Source: Streptomyces rimosus subsp. rimosus (lineage in GTDB: Bacteria; Actinomycetota; Actinomycetes; Streptomycetales; Streptomycetaceae). Taken from it: a stretch of DNA of 38,675 bases. Each line of letters begins with the position of its first letter. Positions within the stretch are counted from its first letter, which is position 1. A program made the translations under genes and the position numbers. Shown here one piece after another: positions 1-7,845 of this stretch. The notes beneath the pieces were generated by a model. The model ran no database searches, had not been told where the DNA came from, and saw only the letters and a program-made list of their open reading frames with translations. The DNA is taken from assembly GCF_000720725.1 (NCBI RefSeq), contig NZ_JOCQ01000137.1, forward strand, positions 1 through 38,675, read 5' to 3'.

Positions 1-1
1 C

Positions 2-3000
2 CCTGAAGCACTCCCTCAGGAAGCACCCGGCCCCGAGCCCCCCGCCCCCCACGCCGCCACCCTCCGCCGCCGTATGGACGAGGACCCCGCCGCCCTCGAT
101 CTGGCCCTGCGCACCTGGCTGGCCGGGCGGCCCGACGCCTCCCGGGCCCTGCTGGTCATCGACCAGTTCGAGGAGGTCTTCACGCTCTGCGCGGACGAGG
201 CCGAACGCTCCGCGTTCCTCGGCGCCGTGGCCGACCTGGCCCGCTCCGGCGACCGGCGCGTCCGGGTCGCCGTCGGCATCCGGGCCGACTTCTACGCCCG
301 CTGCTTCACCCACCCCGGGCTGGTCGCCGTGCTGCGCTCCGCCGCCCAGCTGCCCGTCGGACCGCCCAGCCGCGCCGAGTTGCGCGACATCATCGCCGAG
401 CCCGCCGTGCGCTGCGGCGTCCAGGTGGACGCCGACCTGCTGGAGACGGTGCTCGCCGAGGCGGCCGGGCAGCCGGGCGCGCTGCCGCTGGTCGGGCACG
501 CGATGCGGGAGGCGTGGCACCGCCGCCGTGACGACACCCTGCGGCTGGCCGACTACCGTGCCACCGGCGGGATGCGCGGCGCCGTCGCGCAGACCGCCGA
601 GCGGATGTACGACGAGGCCGCGCCCGGACAGCGCGGCGTCATGCGGGCGGTGTTCCTGCGGCTGACCGCGCTCGGCGAGGGCACCGAGGACACCCGGCGC
701 CGGCTCTCCCGCCGCGAACTGGACGGCCTGGCCGACCCGTCCGAGATCGACGGGCTGCTGCGCAAACTGGCCGACGCCCGGCTGGTCGTGCTGTCCGACA
801 GCACGGTCGAGGTCGCCCACGAGGCCGTCATCCGCGCCTGGCCCCGGCTGCGGCACTGGCTCGACGAGGACCGGGAGGCCCTGCGCACCCACCGCAGAAT
901 CACCGCCGCCGCCGAGGCATGGCACGAACTGGGCCGGGACGCGGGCGCGCTGTACCGGGGCGCGCAGCTGGCCGGCGCGCGGTCCTGGGCCCGCGCGCAC
1001 GGCTCCGCGCTCAATGCCCTGGAAGAAGACTTTCTGCACAACGCCACCCGCGCCGACCGGCGGCGGGGCCACCGCGCGCGCTGGCTGACCGCGACGCTCG
1101 GCGCCCTCCTCGTGCTCGCCCTGATCGCGGCGGGCCTCGCCTTCCAGCAGCAGGCGGACGCCGAGGCACAGCGCCGTATAGCGGTGTCCCGGCAGTACGC
1201 CGCGGAGGCCGGCGAGCTGCGCCGGGAGCAGCCCCAGGCGGCGGCGCTGACCGCGCTGTACGGCTACCGGCAGGCGCCGACGACGGAGGCGCGGGGCAGC
1301 CTGCTCAGCGCCTACGCCGCCTACCGCGCCAACCAGTTCACCGGCCACACCGGCGTCGTGAACGCGGTGGCCTACAGCCCGGACGGCCGCATGCTGGCCA
1401 CCGGTTCGGTGGACCGCACGGTCAAGCTGTGGGACACCGCCACCGACCGTATGCTCGGCACCCTCATCGGCCACGTCGGCCCGGTCTACGCGCTCGCCTT
1501 CAGCCCGGACGGCCGGATTCTGGCCACCGCGGGGGACGACGGCACCGTACGCCTGTGGGATGTCGCGCGCCGCCGCCAGCTCGGCGTGCTGACCGGCCCG
1601 GTGGGCCGCGTGGTGTCGCTGTCCTTCTCCCACGACGGCCGCACCCTCGCCTCCGGCAGCACCGGCAACGCCGTCCGGCTGTGGGACGTGGCCTCGCGGC
1701 GCCCGGTCGCGGACCTCGCCGGACACACCGGCAACGTGACGGCGGTGGCCTTCTCGCCGGACGGCAAGGTGCTGGCGTCGGCCGGCGAGGACCGTACGGT
1801 CCGGCTGTGGGACGCGCGCACCCACCGGCCGCTGGCCGTGCTCACCGGCAACCTCCAGCCGGTGTACGCGCTCGCCTTCAGCGGGGACAGCCGCACCCTC
1901 GCCAGCGGAGGCGGGGACCGCACGGTCCGGCTCTGGGACGTCGCCGGACGCCGCACCGCCGGTGAACTCACCGGTACGGCCGACCGGATCACCGCCCTGG
2001 CCTGGGCGCCGAAGCGCCGTACTCTCGCCGTGGCCAGCTACGACGGCATCGTCCGGCTGTGGGATGTCAGCGCCCGCAACGCCCGCGAGAAGTTCACCGC
2101 CCGCGTGGATTCGGCGAGCGCGCTCTCGTACGCGCCGGACGGTTCGGCCCTGGCCGCGCCCTCGGACGACGACACGGGCACGGTCCGGCTGTGGCGCGCC
2201 ACCGGTGACGGTCCGGAGACGGTCGGCGGCCGGCAGAGCGCGATCACCTCGGTCGCGGTGGCACCGGACGGCCGGACCGTCGCCGCCGCGGGCAGCGAGC
2301 TGACGCTGTGGTCGGCCGACCGGCCGCGGCCGTTGCGGACGCTCGCCGCGCCGCACGGAATGATCACCAGCCTGGTGTTCTCGCCGAAGGGCGACGTCTT
2401 CGCCTCCGTGCACGCCGACCGTACGATCCGGCTGTGGGACGCCCGCACCGGCCGGCTGCTCGCCACCCTGGAGGGGCACACCAACACCGTGCGACAGGTG
2501 GCCTTCTCGCCGGACGGCAGGACACTGGCCAGTGTCGGTGACGACTACAACCTGTTCCTGTGGGATGTGGCCGGGCACCGGAGAACGGCCGCGCGCAAGC
2601 TGGCGGGCAGCGGCTCCACCGTCACCTTCTCCCCGGACGGCAGGACGCTGGCGATCACCGAGAACGCCGAGAACCAGGGCACCGTACGGCTGCGGGACGC
2701 GGCCACCCTCGAAGAGACCGCCCGTTTCACCGGCCGCTCCTTCCCCGTCTTCGCCGCCGCCTGGTCCCAGGACGGGAAGACCCTGGCCACCTCCGGCACG
2801 GACCACGACATCGCGCTGTGGGACGTGCCGGGGCGCCGACGGTCCGGCACGCTGCGCGGCCACGCCAGCAGCGTCGCCTCGCTGGCGTTCAGCCGCGACG
2901 GCACCCTGGCCTCGGGCGGGGACGACGACACCGTACGCCTGTGGGACGTGGCCGCGCGCAGTACGACGGCCGTGCTGGCCGGGCACACCGGCGGGGTGCT

Positions 3001-3175
3001 GTCCCTGTCGTTCTGGCCCGACGGCCGGGCCCTGGTCAGCGGCAGCGCGGACGGCACACTCCGCGAGTGGTACACCGCGGTGGGCGAGGCGGCCAGGACG
3101 ATCTGCGAGCTGAGCCGCAAGGGCCACTGGGCGCAGACGGCACGGGGCGTGCCGTCCGACTGGTACTGCAGGTGA
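2..3175 (+). CDS. nSTAND1-like NTPase with transmembrane helix and 14 WD40 repeats (5' partial)
   Basis: The reading frame is open to the left edge, so the gene starts outside the window; the ATG at 74 is internal. Residue numbers here count from that ATG. The first part holds LLVIDQFEEVF (Walker B, about residues 26-36), followed by a helical ATPase/winged-helix region typical of nSTAND1 proteins; the P-loop must lie upstream. A single hydrophobic segment at about 337-356 is followed by a short linker. From about 422 to the end there are 14 WD40 units, many with the ending VRLWD, which is enough for two seven-bladed propellers. STAND NTPases of this build are known signal-transducing switches in actinobacteria that oligomerise on ligand binding. 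The ligand here is unknown. Some blades are degenerate (units 7, 8 and 11). The downstream gene is convergent. Confidence 0.9.
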   Translation, partial: PEALPQEAPGPEPPAPHAATLRRRMDEDPAALDLALRTWLAGRPDASRALLVIDQFEEVFTLCADEAERSAFLGAVADLARSGDRRVRVAVGIRADFYARCFTHPGLVAVLRSAAQLPVGPPSRAELRDIIAEPAVRCGVQVDADLLETVLAEAAGQPGALPLVGHAMREAWHRRRDDTLRLADYRATGGMRGAVAQTAERMYDEAAPGQRGVMRAVFLRLTALGEGTEDTRRRLSRRELDGLADPSEIDGLLRKLADARLVVLSDSTVEVAHEAVIRAWPRLRHWLDEDREALRTHRRITAAAEAWHELGRDAGALYRGAQLAGARSWARAHGSALNALEEDFLHNATRADRRRGHRARWLTATLGALLVLALIAAGLAFQQQADAEAQRRIAVSRQYAAEAGELRREQPQAAALTALYGYRQAPTTEARGSLLSAYAAYRANQFTGHTGVVNAVAYSPDGRMLATGSVDRTVKLWDTATDRMLGTLIGHVGPVYALAFSPDGRILATAGDDGTVRLWDVARRRQLGVLTGPVGRVVSLSFSHDGRTLASGSTGNAVRLWDVASRRPVADLAGHTGNVTAVAFSPDGKVLASAGEDRTVRLWDARTHRPLAVLTGNLQPVYALAFSGDSRTLASGGGDRTVRLWDVAGRRTAGELTGTADRITALAWAPKRRTLAVASYDGIVRLWDVSARNAREKFTARVDSASALSYAPDGSALAAPSDDDTGTVRLWRATGDGPETVGGRQSAITSVAVAPDGRTVAAAGSELTLWSADRPRPLRTLAAPHGMITSLVFSPKGDVFASVHADRTIRLWDARTGRLLATLEGHTNTVRQVAFSPDGRTLASVGDDYNLFLWDVAGHRRTAARKLAGSGSTVTFSPDGRTLAITENAENQGTVRLRDAATLEETARFTGRSFPVFAAAWSQDGKTLATSGTDHDIALWDVPGRRRSGTLRGHASSVASLAFSRDGTLASGGDDDTVRLWDVAARSTTAVLAGHTGGVLSLSFWPDGRALVSGSADGTLREWYTAVGEAARTICELSRKGHWAQTARGVPSDWYCR

Positions 3176-3187
3176 GCGCAGTGCCCG

Positions 3188-3205
3188 CGCCCGTGGCCAC
3201 GGGCG
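3188..3205. terminator. Perfect 18-bp palindrome between convergent genes
   Basis: CGCCCGTGG is followed directly by its reverse complement CCACGGGCG in the 36-bp gap between the WD40 gene and the convergent protease-like gene. It could act as a bidirectional terminator. It has no loop bases of its own and no T tract, so the stem would have to open to form a loop. Confidence 0.4.
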
Positions 3206-3211
3206 GGCCGC

Positions 3212-3925
3212 TCAGTGCAGGGACAGCCCGTACGCCGCCAGTGCCGGGAGGACCGGCTGGAGGTACGAGGTGCCGCCGGACGAGCAGGTGCCGGAGCCGC
3301 CGATGAGGATGCCGATCGCGGTTCTGCCGGAGACGGCCGGGCGGCCCGCCGCGCCGGTCTCGGCACAGGTGGCGGTCTGGACGAGTCCGGACACCGTGCC
3401 CTCCGGGTAGCTGACGCTCACGTTCACGGCGCGGACCGGCCCGCAGTGCACGGCCGACGTGGACCCGGGCAGGCACACCGTCTGCCCCACGGCGGGCTGC
3501 GCCGCGCCCGTGATGTCCAGGTGGGCGCCGCCGATGTCGATCTCGCCGGGGTAGGAGACGGCCGGGTTGGTGTAGCGGATCACGGCGTAGTCACTGCCGG
3601 GAAAGCGCACCGCCTCGGTCACACCGACATGGACGGTGCGGGCCGCGTCGGCGTACCAGTCCTTGGCGCCGCCCACGCAACGGCCCGACATGAGCGCGTA
3701 GTACGTGCCCGCCTTGGTGGTGTTGAAGCCGACGGTGCAGCGGCCCGCCCCGCTGTAGAGGACGTTGCCGCCGCGGATCGCGGTGGGAGCGGCCGTACGG
3801 GACGGAGCGCCGTCAGGAGCGCCCTGCGGAGCGGCCGCGGCCGGTGGCGCGGCGGCCAGGGCGGTGAGCGCGGCGGTGGCCAGTGCGGTCAGGAAGCGGC
3901 GTACCGCGATGGGTCTCGGTCTCAT
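3212..3925 (-). CDS. Secreted streptogrisin-like S1 protein with a lost catalytic triad (probable pseudoprotease)
   Basis: A 237-residue protein with a Tat/Sec-like signal (RRF, hydrophobic stretch, cut near residue 32) and a chymotrypsin-fold domain from about residue 50 that follows streptogrisin B closely: RGGNVLYSG, AGRCTVGFN, SDYAVIRYT, SSGGT near the end, and several cysteines. The catalytic His of the usual TAGHC motif is Arg82 (MSGRC). The GDSGGP serine motif reads GAAGRP at 191-196, so Asp, Ser and Gly are replaced by Ala192, Ala193 and Arg195. Asp112 is kept. Only about 16 residues separate the signal from the mature-type N-terminus, so the usual long propeptide is missing. The start has AGGAGG five bases upstream, 25 bp after the permease stop, so it is probably the last gene of the ABC operon. 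Function is unknown; a binding role is inferred. Confidence 0.88.
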   Translation of the reverse strand: MRPRPIAVRRFLTALATAALTALAAAPPAAAAPQGAPDGAPSRTAAPTAIRGGNVLYSGAGRCTVGFNTTKAGTYYALMSGRCVGGAKDWYADAARTVHVGVTEAVRFPGSDYAVIRYTNPAVSYPGEIDIGGAHLDITGAAQPAVGQTVCLPGSTSAVHCGPVRAVNVSVSYPEGTVSGLVQTATCAETGAAGRPAVSGRTAIGILIGGSGTCSSGGTSYLQPVLPALAAYGLSLH

Positions 3926-3950
3926 ATGAGCCTCCTACGGAAGAGGGGTG

Positions 3951-4802
3951 TCAGCCCTTCACCGCGCCGCCCAGCGCGAATCCGCCGCCCAGCCGGCGCG
4001 AGATCAGCACGTACAGCAGGACGACCGGCGTCGAGTACAGGATCGAGAAGGCCGCGAGCTGGCCGAAGGCGATGGCGCCGTAGTTGCCGAAGAAGGTGAA
4101 GATGCTGACCGAGGCGGGCAGTTGGCCGGGGGACAGGAGCAGCAGGAACGGGACGAAGAAGTTGCCCCACATGATGGCGAAGGTGTAGATCGTCACGACC
4201 GTGACGCCCGGCCCCATCAGCGGCAGGATCACCCGCCACAGCGCCTGGAACCACGAGGCGCCGTCGGTCCAGGCGGCCTCCTCCAGCACCCGGGGGATGC
4301 CGTCCATGAAGTTCTTCATCAGCCAGATGGCGAACGGGAGTTGGGCGGTTGCCAGGAACAGCGCGGTGCCGTAGAGCGTGTCGATCAGGTTGACCCGGAC
4401 GAACAGCGCGTACACCGGGACCATGATCGCGGTGATCGGCAGGCAGGTGGAGAACAGGATGGTGAGCAGGTACGGGCGGCTGAACCGGGAGCGGTAGCGG
4501 GACAGCGGGTACGCCGCCAGGGCCGCGCAGGCCACCGTCAGGGCGGTGGCGCTGCCGCACAGGATCAGGCTGTTGAGCATCGGCGTGAAGGTGATCTCGT
4601 CCGTCAGGACCGCCGAGAAGTTCTCCAGCGACGGCGCGCCCGGCACCTTCACCCGCAGGGTCGCCTCGGTGTCGAACGAGGACAGCACCAGCCAGGCGAG
4701 CGGCACCGCGAACGCGGCGGCGACGGCGAGCAGCGCCGCGTCGGCCGCGAGGCGGCGCCGGGCACGGCGGGTCAGCAGGGGCCGGGCGGCCGGTGCGGGC
4801 AC
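3951..4802 (-). CDS. Carbohydrate ABC transporter permease, MalG-type (CUT1)
   Basis: An inner-membrane permease of 283 residues with six predicted hydrophobic helices. The cytoplasmic EAA loop is visible as EEAAWTDGASWFQALWRVILP, the site that contacts the ATPase. The length and the order after a MalF-type gene fit the MalG subunit of CUT1 sugar importers. It starts with GTG only four bases after the stop of the preceding permease, so the two are translationally coupled. No ATPase gene lies in the operon; Streptomyces CUT1 importers commonly share the MsiK ATPase encoded elsewhere (family knowledge). The sugar cannot be read from the sequence. Confidence 0.93.
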   Translation of the reverse strand: MPAPAARPLLTRRARRRLAADAALLAVAAAFAVPLAWLVLSSFDTEATLRVKVPGAPSLENFSAVLTDEITFTPMLNSLILCGSATALTVACAALAAYPLSRYRSRFSRPYLLTILFSTCLPITAIMVPVYALFVRVNLIDTLYGTALFLATAQLPFAIWLMKNFMDGIPRVLEEAAWTDGASWFQALWRVILPLMGPGVTVVTIYTFAIMWGNFFVPFLLLLSPGQLPASVSIFTFFGNYGAIAFGQLAAFSILYSTPVVLLYVLISRRLGGGFALGGAVKG

Positions 4803-4806
4803 CGCG

Positions 4807-5721
4807 TCACACCTCCTCGCGCAGCAGGCGCAGGTAGACGACGGAGAACAGGGCGCCCACCACGAGCAGCAGCAGGGCGACGGCGGTGCCGTACCCGATC
4901 AGCGACTTCAGGAACGCCTGGTCGTACATGAACACCGGCAGCGTCTGGCTCCGGCTGCCGGGGCCGCCGCGCGTCATGGCCCAGATCAGCCCGAAGACGG
5001 ACAGCGTCTGGAGGGTGTTGAGCATCAGGTTCGTGCCGATGGAGCGGCGGATCATGGGCAGCGTGATGTGCCACAGCCGCTGCCGGCCGCTCGCGCCGTC
5101 CACCTCCGCGGACTCGGTGACCTCCTGCGGGATCTCGGCGAGCGCGGCCGAGTAGATCAGCATCGAGAACGCCGTGCCGCGCCAGACGTTGGCGAACGAC
5201 ACGGCCAGGATGGGCAGGGTGAACAGCCAGTTCTGCGACGGGAGATGCAGCCAGTCCAGGACCGCGTTGAGCGTGCCGCGCCGCTCGAAGAACGTATAGA
5301 GCAGAAAGCCCGCGACGATCTCCGGCAGCACCCAGGCGGTGAGGACGACCGCGCCGGCGAGGGTGCGTACGGGCCGGGAAGCGCGCCGCATCAGCGCGGC
5401 GAGCGCCAGGCCCAGCGTGTTCTGGCCCAGGATCGACGAGACCAGGGTGAAGACCAGCGTCAGGACCACGGCGTTCAGGAACGCCGGATCGCCGAACGCG
5501 TGCCGGAAGTTGGCCAGCCCCACGAAGGAGGTGGACTCCTGCCCGGTCAGCTGCATGTCGGTGAAGGCGATGTAGACGCAGTAGCCGATCGGCCCGGCCA
5601 GGAAGAGCAGCAGCAGGACGGTCGCGGGTGCGAGCGGCGACCAGCGCAGCAGGGCCCGGCGGCGGGGCCGGGCGCCGCGGCCCGCCGTACCGTACGCGGC
5701 CGTGGGGGCGGCACGGCTCAT
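4807..5721 (-). CDS. Carbohydrate ABC transporter permease, MalF-type (CUT1)
   Basis: A 304-residue integral membrane protein with a cytoplasmic basic N-terminus, a first helix near residues 30-52 (APATVLLLLFLAGPIGYCVY) and about five further helices. The EAA loop reads VTESAEVDGASGRQRLWHIT, with the conserved glycine. This is the MalF-like partner of the permease that follows. The ATG overlaps the stop of the binding-protein gene by four bases (ATGA), which indicates one operon with coupled translation. Confidence 0.93.
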   Translation of the reverse strand: MSRAAPTAAYGTAGRGARPRRRALLRWSPLAPATVLLLLFLAGPIGYCVYIAFTDMQLTGQESTSFVGLANFRHAFGDPAFLNAVVLTLVFTLVSSILGQNTLGLALAALMRRASRPVRTLAGAVVLTAWVLPEIVAGFLLYTFFERRGTLNAVLDWLHLPSQNWLFTLPILAVSFANVWRGTAFSMLIYSAALAEIPQEVTESAEVDGASGRQRLWHITLPMIRRSIGTNLMLNTLQTLSVFGLIWAMTRGGPGSRSQTLPVFMYDQAFLKSLIGYGTAVALLLLVVGALFSVVYLRLLREEV

Positions 5722-7079
5722 GGCTTGGCGACCGTCCGGCCGTCCACGATGGATTTCAGCTGCTCGTCGTAGGCGTCGGCGGCCTGCTTCGGCGACGCGT
5801 CACCGGTGGTGACCGCCTCCATCGCCTCGCCGATCGCCGCCGAGACCTTGGGGTAGACGGGCAGCGCGGGCCGGAACCGGCTGATCTCCACCAGGCCGGT
5901 GAAGAAGCCGATGCCGGGCAGGGACTTCCGGTACGCGGGGTCCGCGGCCACGTCCTTGCGCACCGCGATCTGCGCGCCGCGCACGCACCACTCCACCGCG
6001 TTGTGCTTCGTCTGGAACGTCTCGATCAGCTTCCACGCGAGGTCGGGGCGCTGCGACTGGCGCGGCACCGACCAGGTCCAGCCGCCCGCCAGGCTCACCT
6101 TCCCCGGCGCCGCGCCGTGCTGGGTGGGGAACGCCGCCCGGCCCAGCACCGTCGGCCACTCGGGCCACGGCTTCCCGCCGCCCTTGGGCTGCCACTGCTG
6201 GCCCAGCCACGAGCCGTCCAGGTCGATCGCCAGCTTCTCCTCCGGCATCAGCTCGGTGGCGACATTGGTCTGGATGTTGGGGCTGAGCGCGTCGGACACG
6301 TCGGGGCCCAGCTTCTCCCCGTACACGGTGCGCAGGAATTCCAGGCTGTCCCGGAAGCCCTTGGTGCCGGTGACCCACTTCTTCGTCGCCGGGTCGTAGA
6401 GCTGGTCCTTGCCCGTGCCGTACAGCAGCATCTCGAAGCCCTGCATCACGGCGGCCTCGCCCGCGCCCTTGCCGGTGAAGACGTTGAGCGGGATGACGCC
6501 GGGCACCTTGCGCTTGACGGTGCGGGCCGCGGCCAGCACCTCGTCCCAGGTCTTCGGCTGCCAGTCCGGTGGCAGCCCCGCCTTCTTGAAGATCTTCTTG
6601 TTGAACCACAGGCCGCGGGTGTCGGTGCCGTCCGGCACGCCGTACGTCCGGCCGTCCTGCCCCCGGGCGGCGGCCTTCGCGGCGGGCTCGAACTGCTTCC
6701 AGTCCGCCCACTTCCCGAGGTACGGGTCCAGCGGGCGCAGCAGTCCGGCCGCGATGTCCGAGTTGATCAGGAAGGTGTCCTCGTAGACCAGGTCGGGGGC
6801 GGTCTTCGGGGAGCGCATCATCTGCTGGATCTTGGCGTAGTAGTCGTTCTCCGACGCCTGGATCGGGATCAGCTCGACCTTCTTGCCGGGGTTGGCCTTC
6901 TCGAACGCGTGGGCCACCAGTTCGACGTAGTCATCCCGGACCGTCACCTTGTTGTTGGTGTCCTTGGGGAAGGCGACCTTGAGGGTGTTCTTGTCGCCTC
7001 CGGAGCCGCCGCAGGCGGTGAGCGTGCCGGCGGCCAGCACGGCGGCGGTGAGCAGAGCCATCGGAGCGATGCGGCGCAC
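5718..7079 (-). CDS. Extracellular solute-binding lipoprotein, family 1 (CUT1 importer)
   Basis: A 453-residue secreted lipoprotein. The N-terminus MRRIAPMALLTAAVLAAG ends in the lipobox LTAC with Cys23, so the mature protein is lipid-anchored outside the membrane. The body is a family 1 periplasmic-type binding fold: an early LKVAFP strand, PDLVYED, the YGVPDGTDTRGLWFNKKIF segment typical of sugar-binding members, and a late GGWTWSVP. The start is GTG with GGAGG seven bases upstream. A sigma70-like promoter lies just upstream, so this operon can be transcribed separately from the two-component genes before it. The ligand is unknown; an oligosaccharide is likely from the family. Confidence 0.93.
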   Translation of the reverse strand: MRRIAPMALLTAAVLAAGTLTACGGSGGDKNTLKVAFPKDTNNKVTVRDDYVELVAHAFEKANPGKKVELIPIQASENDYYAKIQQMMRSPKTAPDLVYEDTFLINSDIAAGLLRPLDPYLGKWADWKQFEPAAKAAARGQDGRTYGVPDGTDTRGLWFNKKIFKKAGLPPDWQPKTWDEVLAAARTVKRKVPGVIPLNVFTGKGAGEAAVMQGFEMLLYGTGKDQLYDPATKKWVTGTKGFRDSLEFLRTVYGEKLGPDVSDALSPNIQTNVATELMPEEKLAIDLDGSWLGQQWQPKGGGKPWPEWPTVLGRAAFPTQHGAAPGKVSLAGGWTWSVPRQSQRPDLAWKLIETFQTKHNAVEWCVRGAQIAVRKDVAADPAYRKSLPGIGFFTGLVEISRFRPALPVYPKVSAAIGEAMEAVTTGDASPKQAADAYDEQLKSIVDGRTVAKP

Positions 7080-7117
7080 GGCATGACCTCCAGGTGGGCA
7101 CGGCGGGCTGCCCGGTG

Positions 7118-7147
7118 ACCGTAAGGCCCGGATAAAAGCGAGGTCAA
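7118..7147 (-). promoter_or_regulatory. Promoter of the ABC transporter operon
   Basis: On the minus strand, TTGACC (7142-7147) and TACGGT (7118-7123) are separated by 18 bp, which is close to the Streptomyces principal sigma factor consensus. The -35 overlaps the stop codon of the response-regulator gene. Transcription would start about 30 bp before the GTG of the binding-protein gene. Confidence 0.6.
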
Positions 7148-7845
7148 TGCCCCGACCAGCGATAGCGCAATTCGGGGCGGCCCACCTGTCCGTACTGCGG
7201 GGCGCGCGCCGCGCGGCCCGTCCCGACGAGGTGTTCGAGATAACGGCGGGCCGTGATACGGGAGATGCCGACCGCGTCGGCCGCCGCGGCGGCGCTGAGA
7301 CCGCCGGGGGCGGCGCGCAGCGCGTCGGTCACCACGCGCAGGGTCGCCGCGGTCAGCCCCTTGGGCAGCGCGGCGGGCTGCGGTGAGCGCAGCGCCGCGA
7401 GAGCCCGGTCCACCTCGTCCTGGCCGCTTGCCTCCCCGGCGGTGGCGCGGAAGGCGGCGTACCGCAGCAGCCGGTCGCGCAACGTGGCGAACGTGAAGGG
7501 CTTGAGCACGTACTGCACGACGCCGAGCGAGACACCCTCCCGTACGACGGCCAGGTCCCGCGCCGAGGTGACGGCGATGACATCGGCGGCGTGCCCGGCG
7601 GCGCGCAACGACCGTACGAACGCCAGGCCGTGGCCGTCCGGCAGGTAGAGGTCCAGCAGGAGCAGATCGACGGCGTGCTGGTCCAGGTGCCGGCGGGCCC
7701 CGGCGACCGAGCGCGCGGTCCCGGACACGGTGAAGCCGGGCACCCGGCCCACGTAGAGGGCGTGGGCGTCCGCCGCCACGGGGTCGTCCTCGACGATCAG
7801 CACGCGCAGGGGCGGCTGTCCGGGGTCGGTGCGGGAGTCGTTCAC
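7144..7845 (-). CDS. Response regulator, CitB/DcuR family
   Basis: A 233-residue two-component regulator. The receiver domain (about 13-135) carries the acidic pair ED/D at 19-21, phosphoacceptor Asp65 (LLLLDLYLPDG), Thr in VTSA and Lys in LKPF. The C-terminal half has the CitB-type helix-turn-helix (GLSAAAAADAVGISRITARRYLEHL). GTG at 7845 is chosen because it overlaps the kinase stop as GTGA and leaves a normal N-terminus; an upstream extension in the same frame is low-complexity shadow. It is expected to be phosphorylated by the kinase encoded just before it and to activate the divergent dicarboxylate symporter. Confidence 0.93.
   Translation of the reverse strand: MNDSRTDPGQPPLRVLIVEDDPVAADAHALYVGRVPGFTVSGTARSVAGARRHLDQHAVDLLLLDLYLPDGHGLAFVRSLRAAGHAADVIAVTSARDLAVVREGVSLGVVQYVLKPFTFATLRDRLLRYAAFRATAGEASGQDEVDRALAALRSPQPAALPKGLTAATLRVVTDALRAAPGGLSAAAAADAVGISRITARRYLEHLVGTGRAARAPQYGQVGRPELRYRWSGH

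Noticed and set aside
5628..7118. Plus-strand open frame of 496 codons opposite the binding-protein gene
   Set aside because: Antisense shadow; no domain pattern, and the opposite strand encodes a clear lipoprotein.
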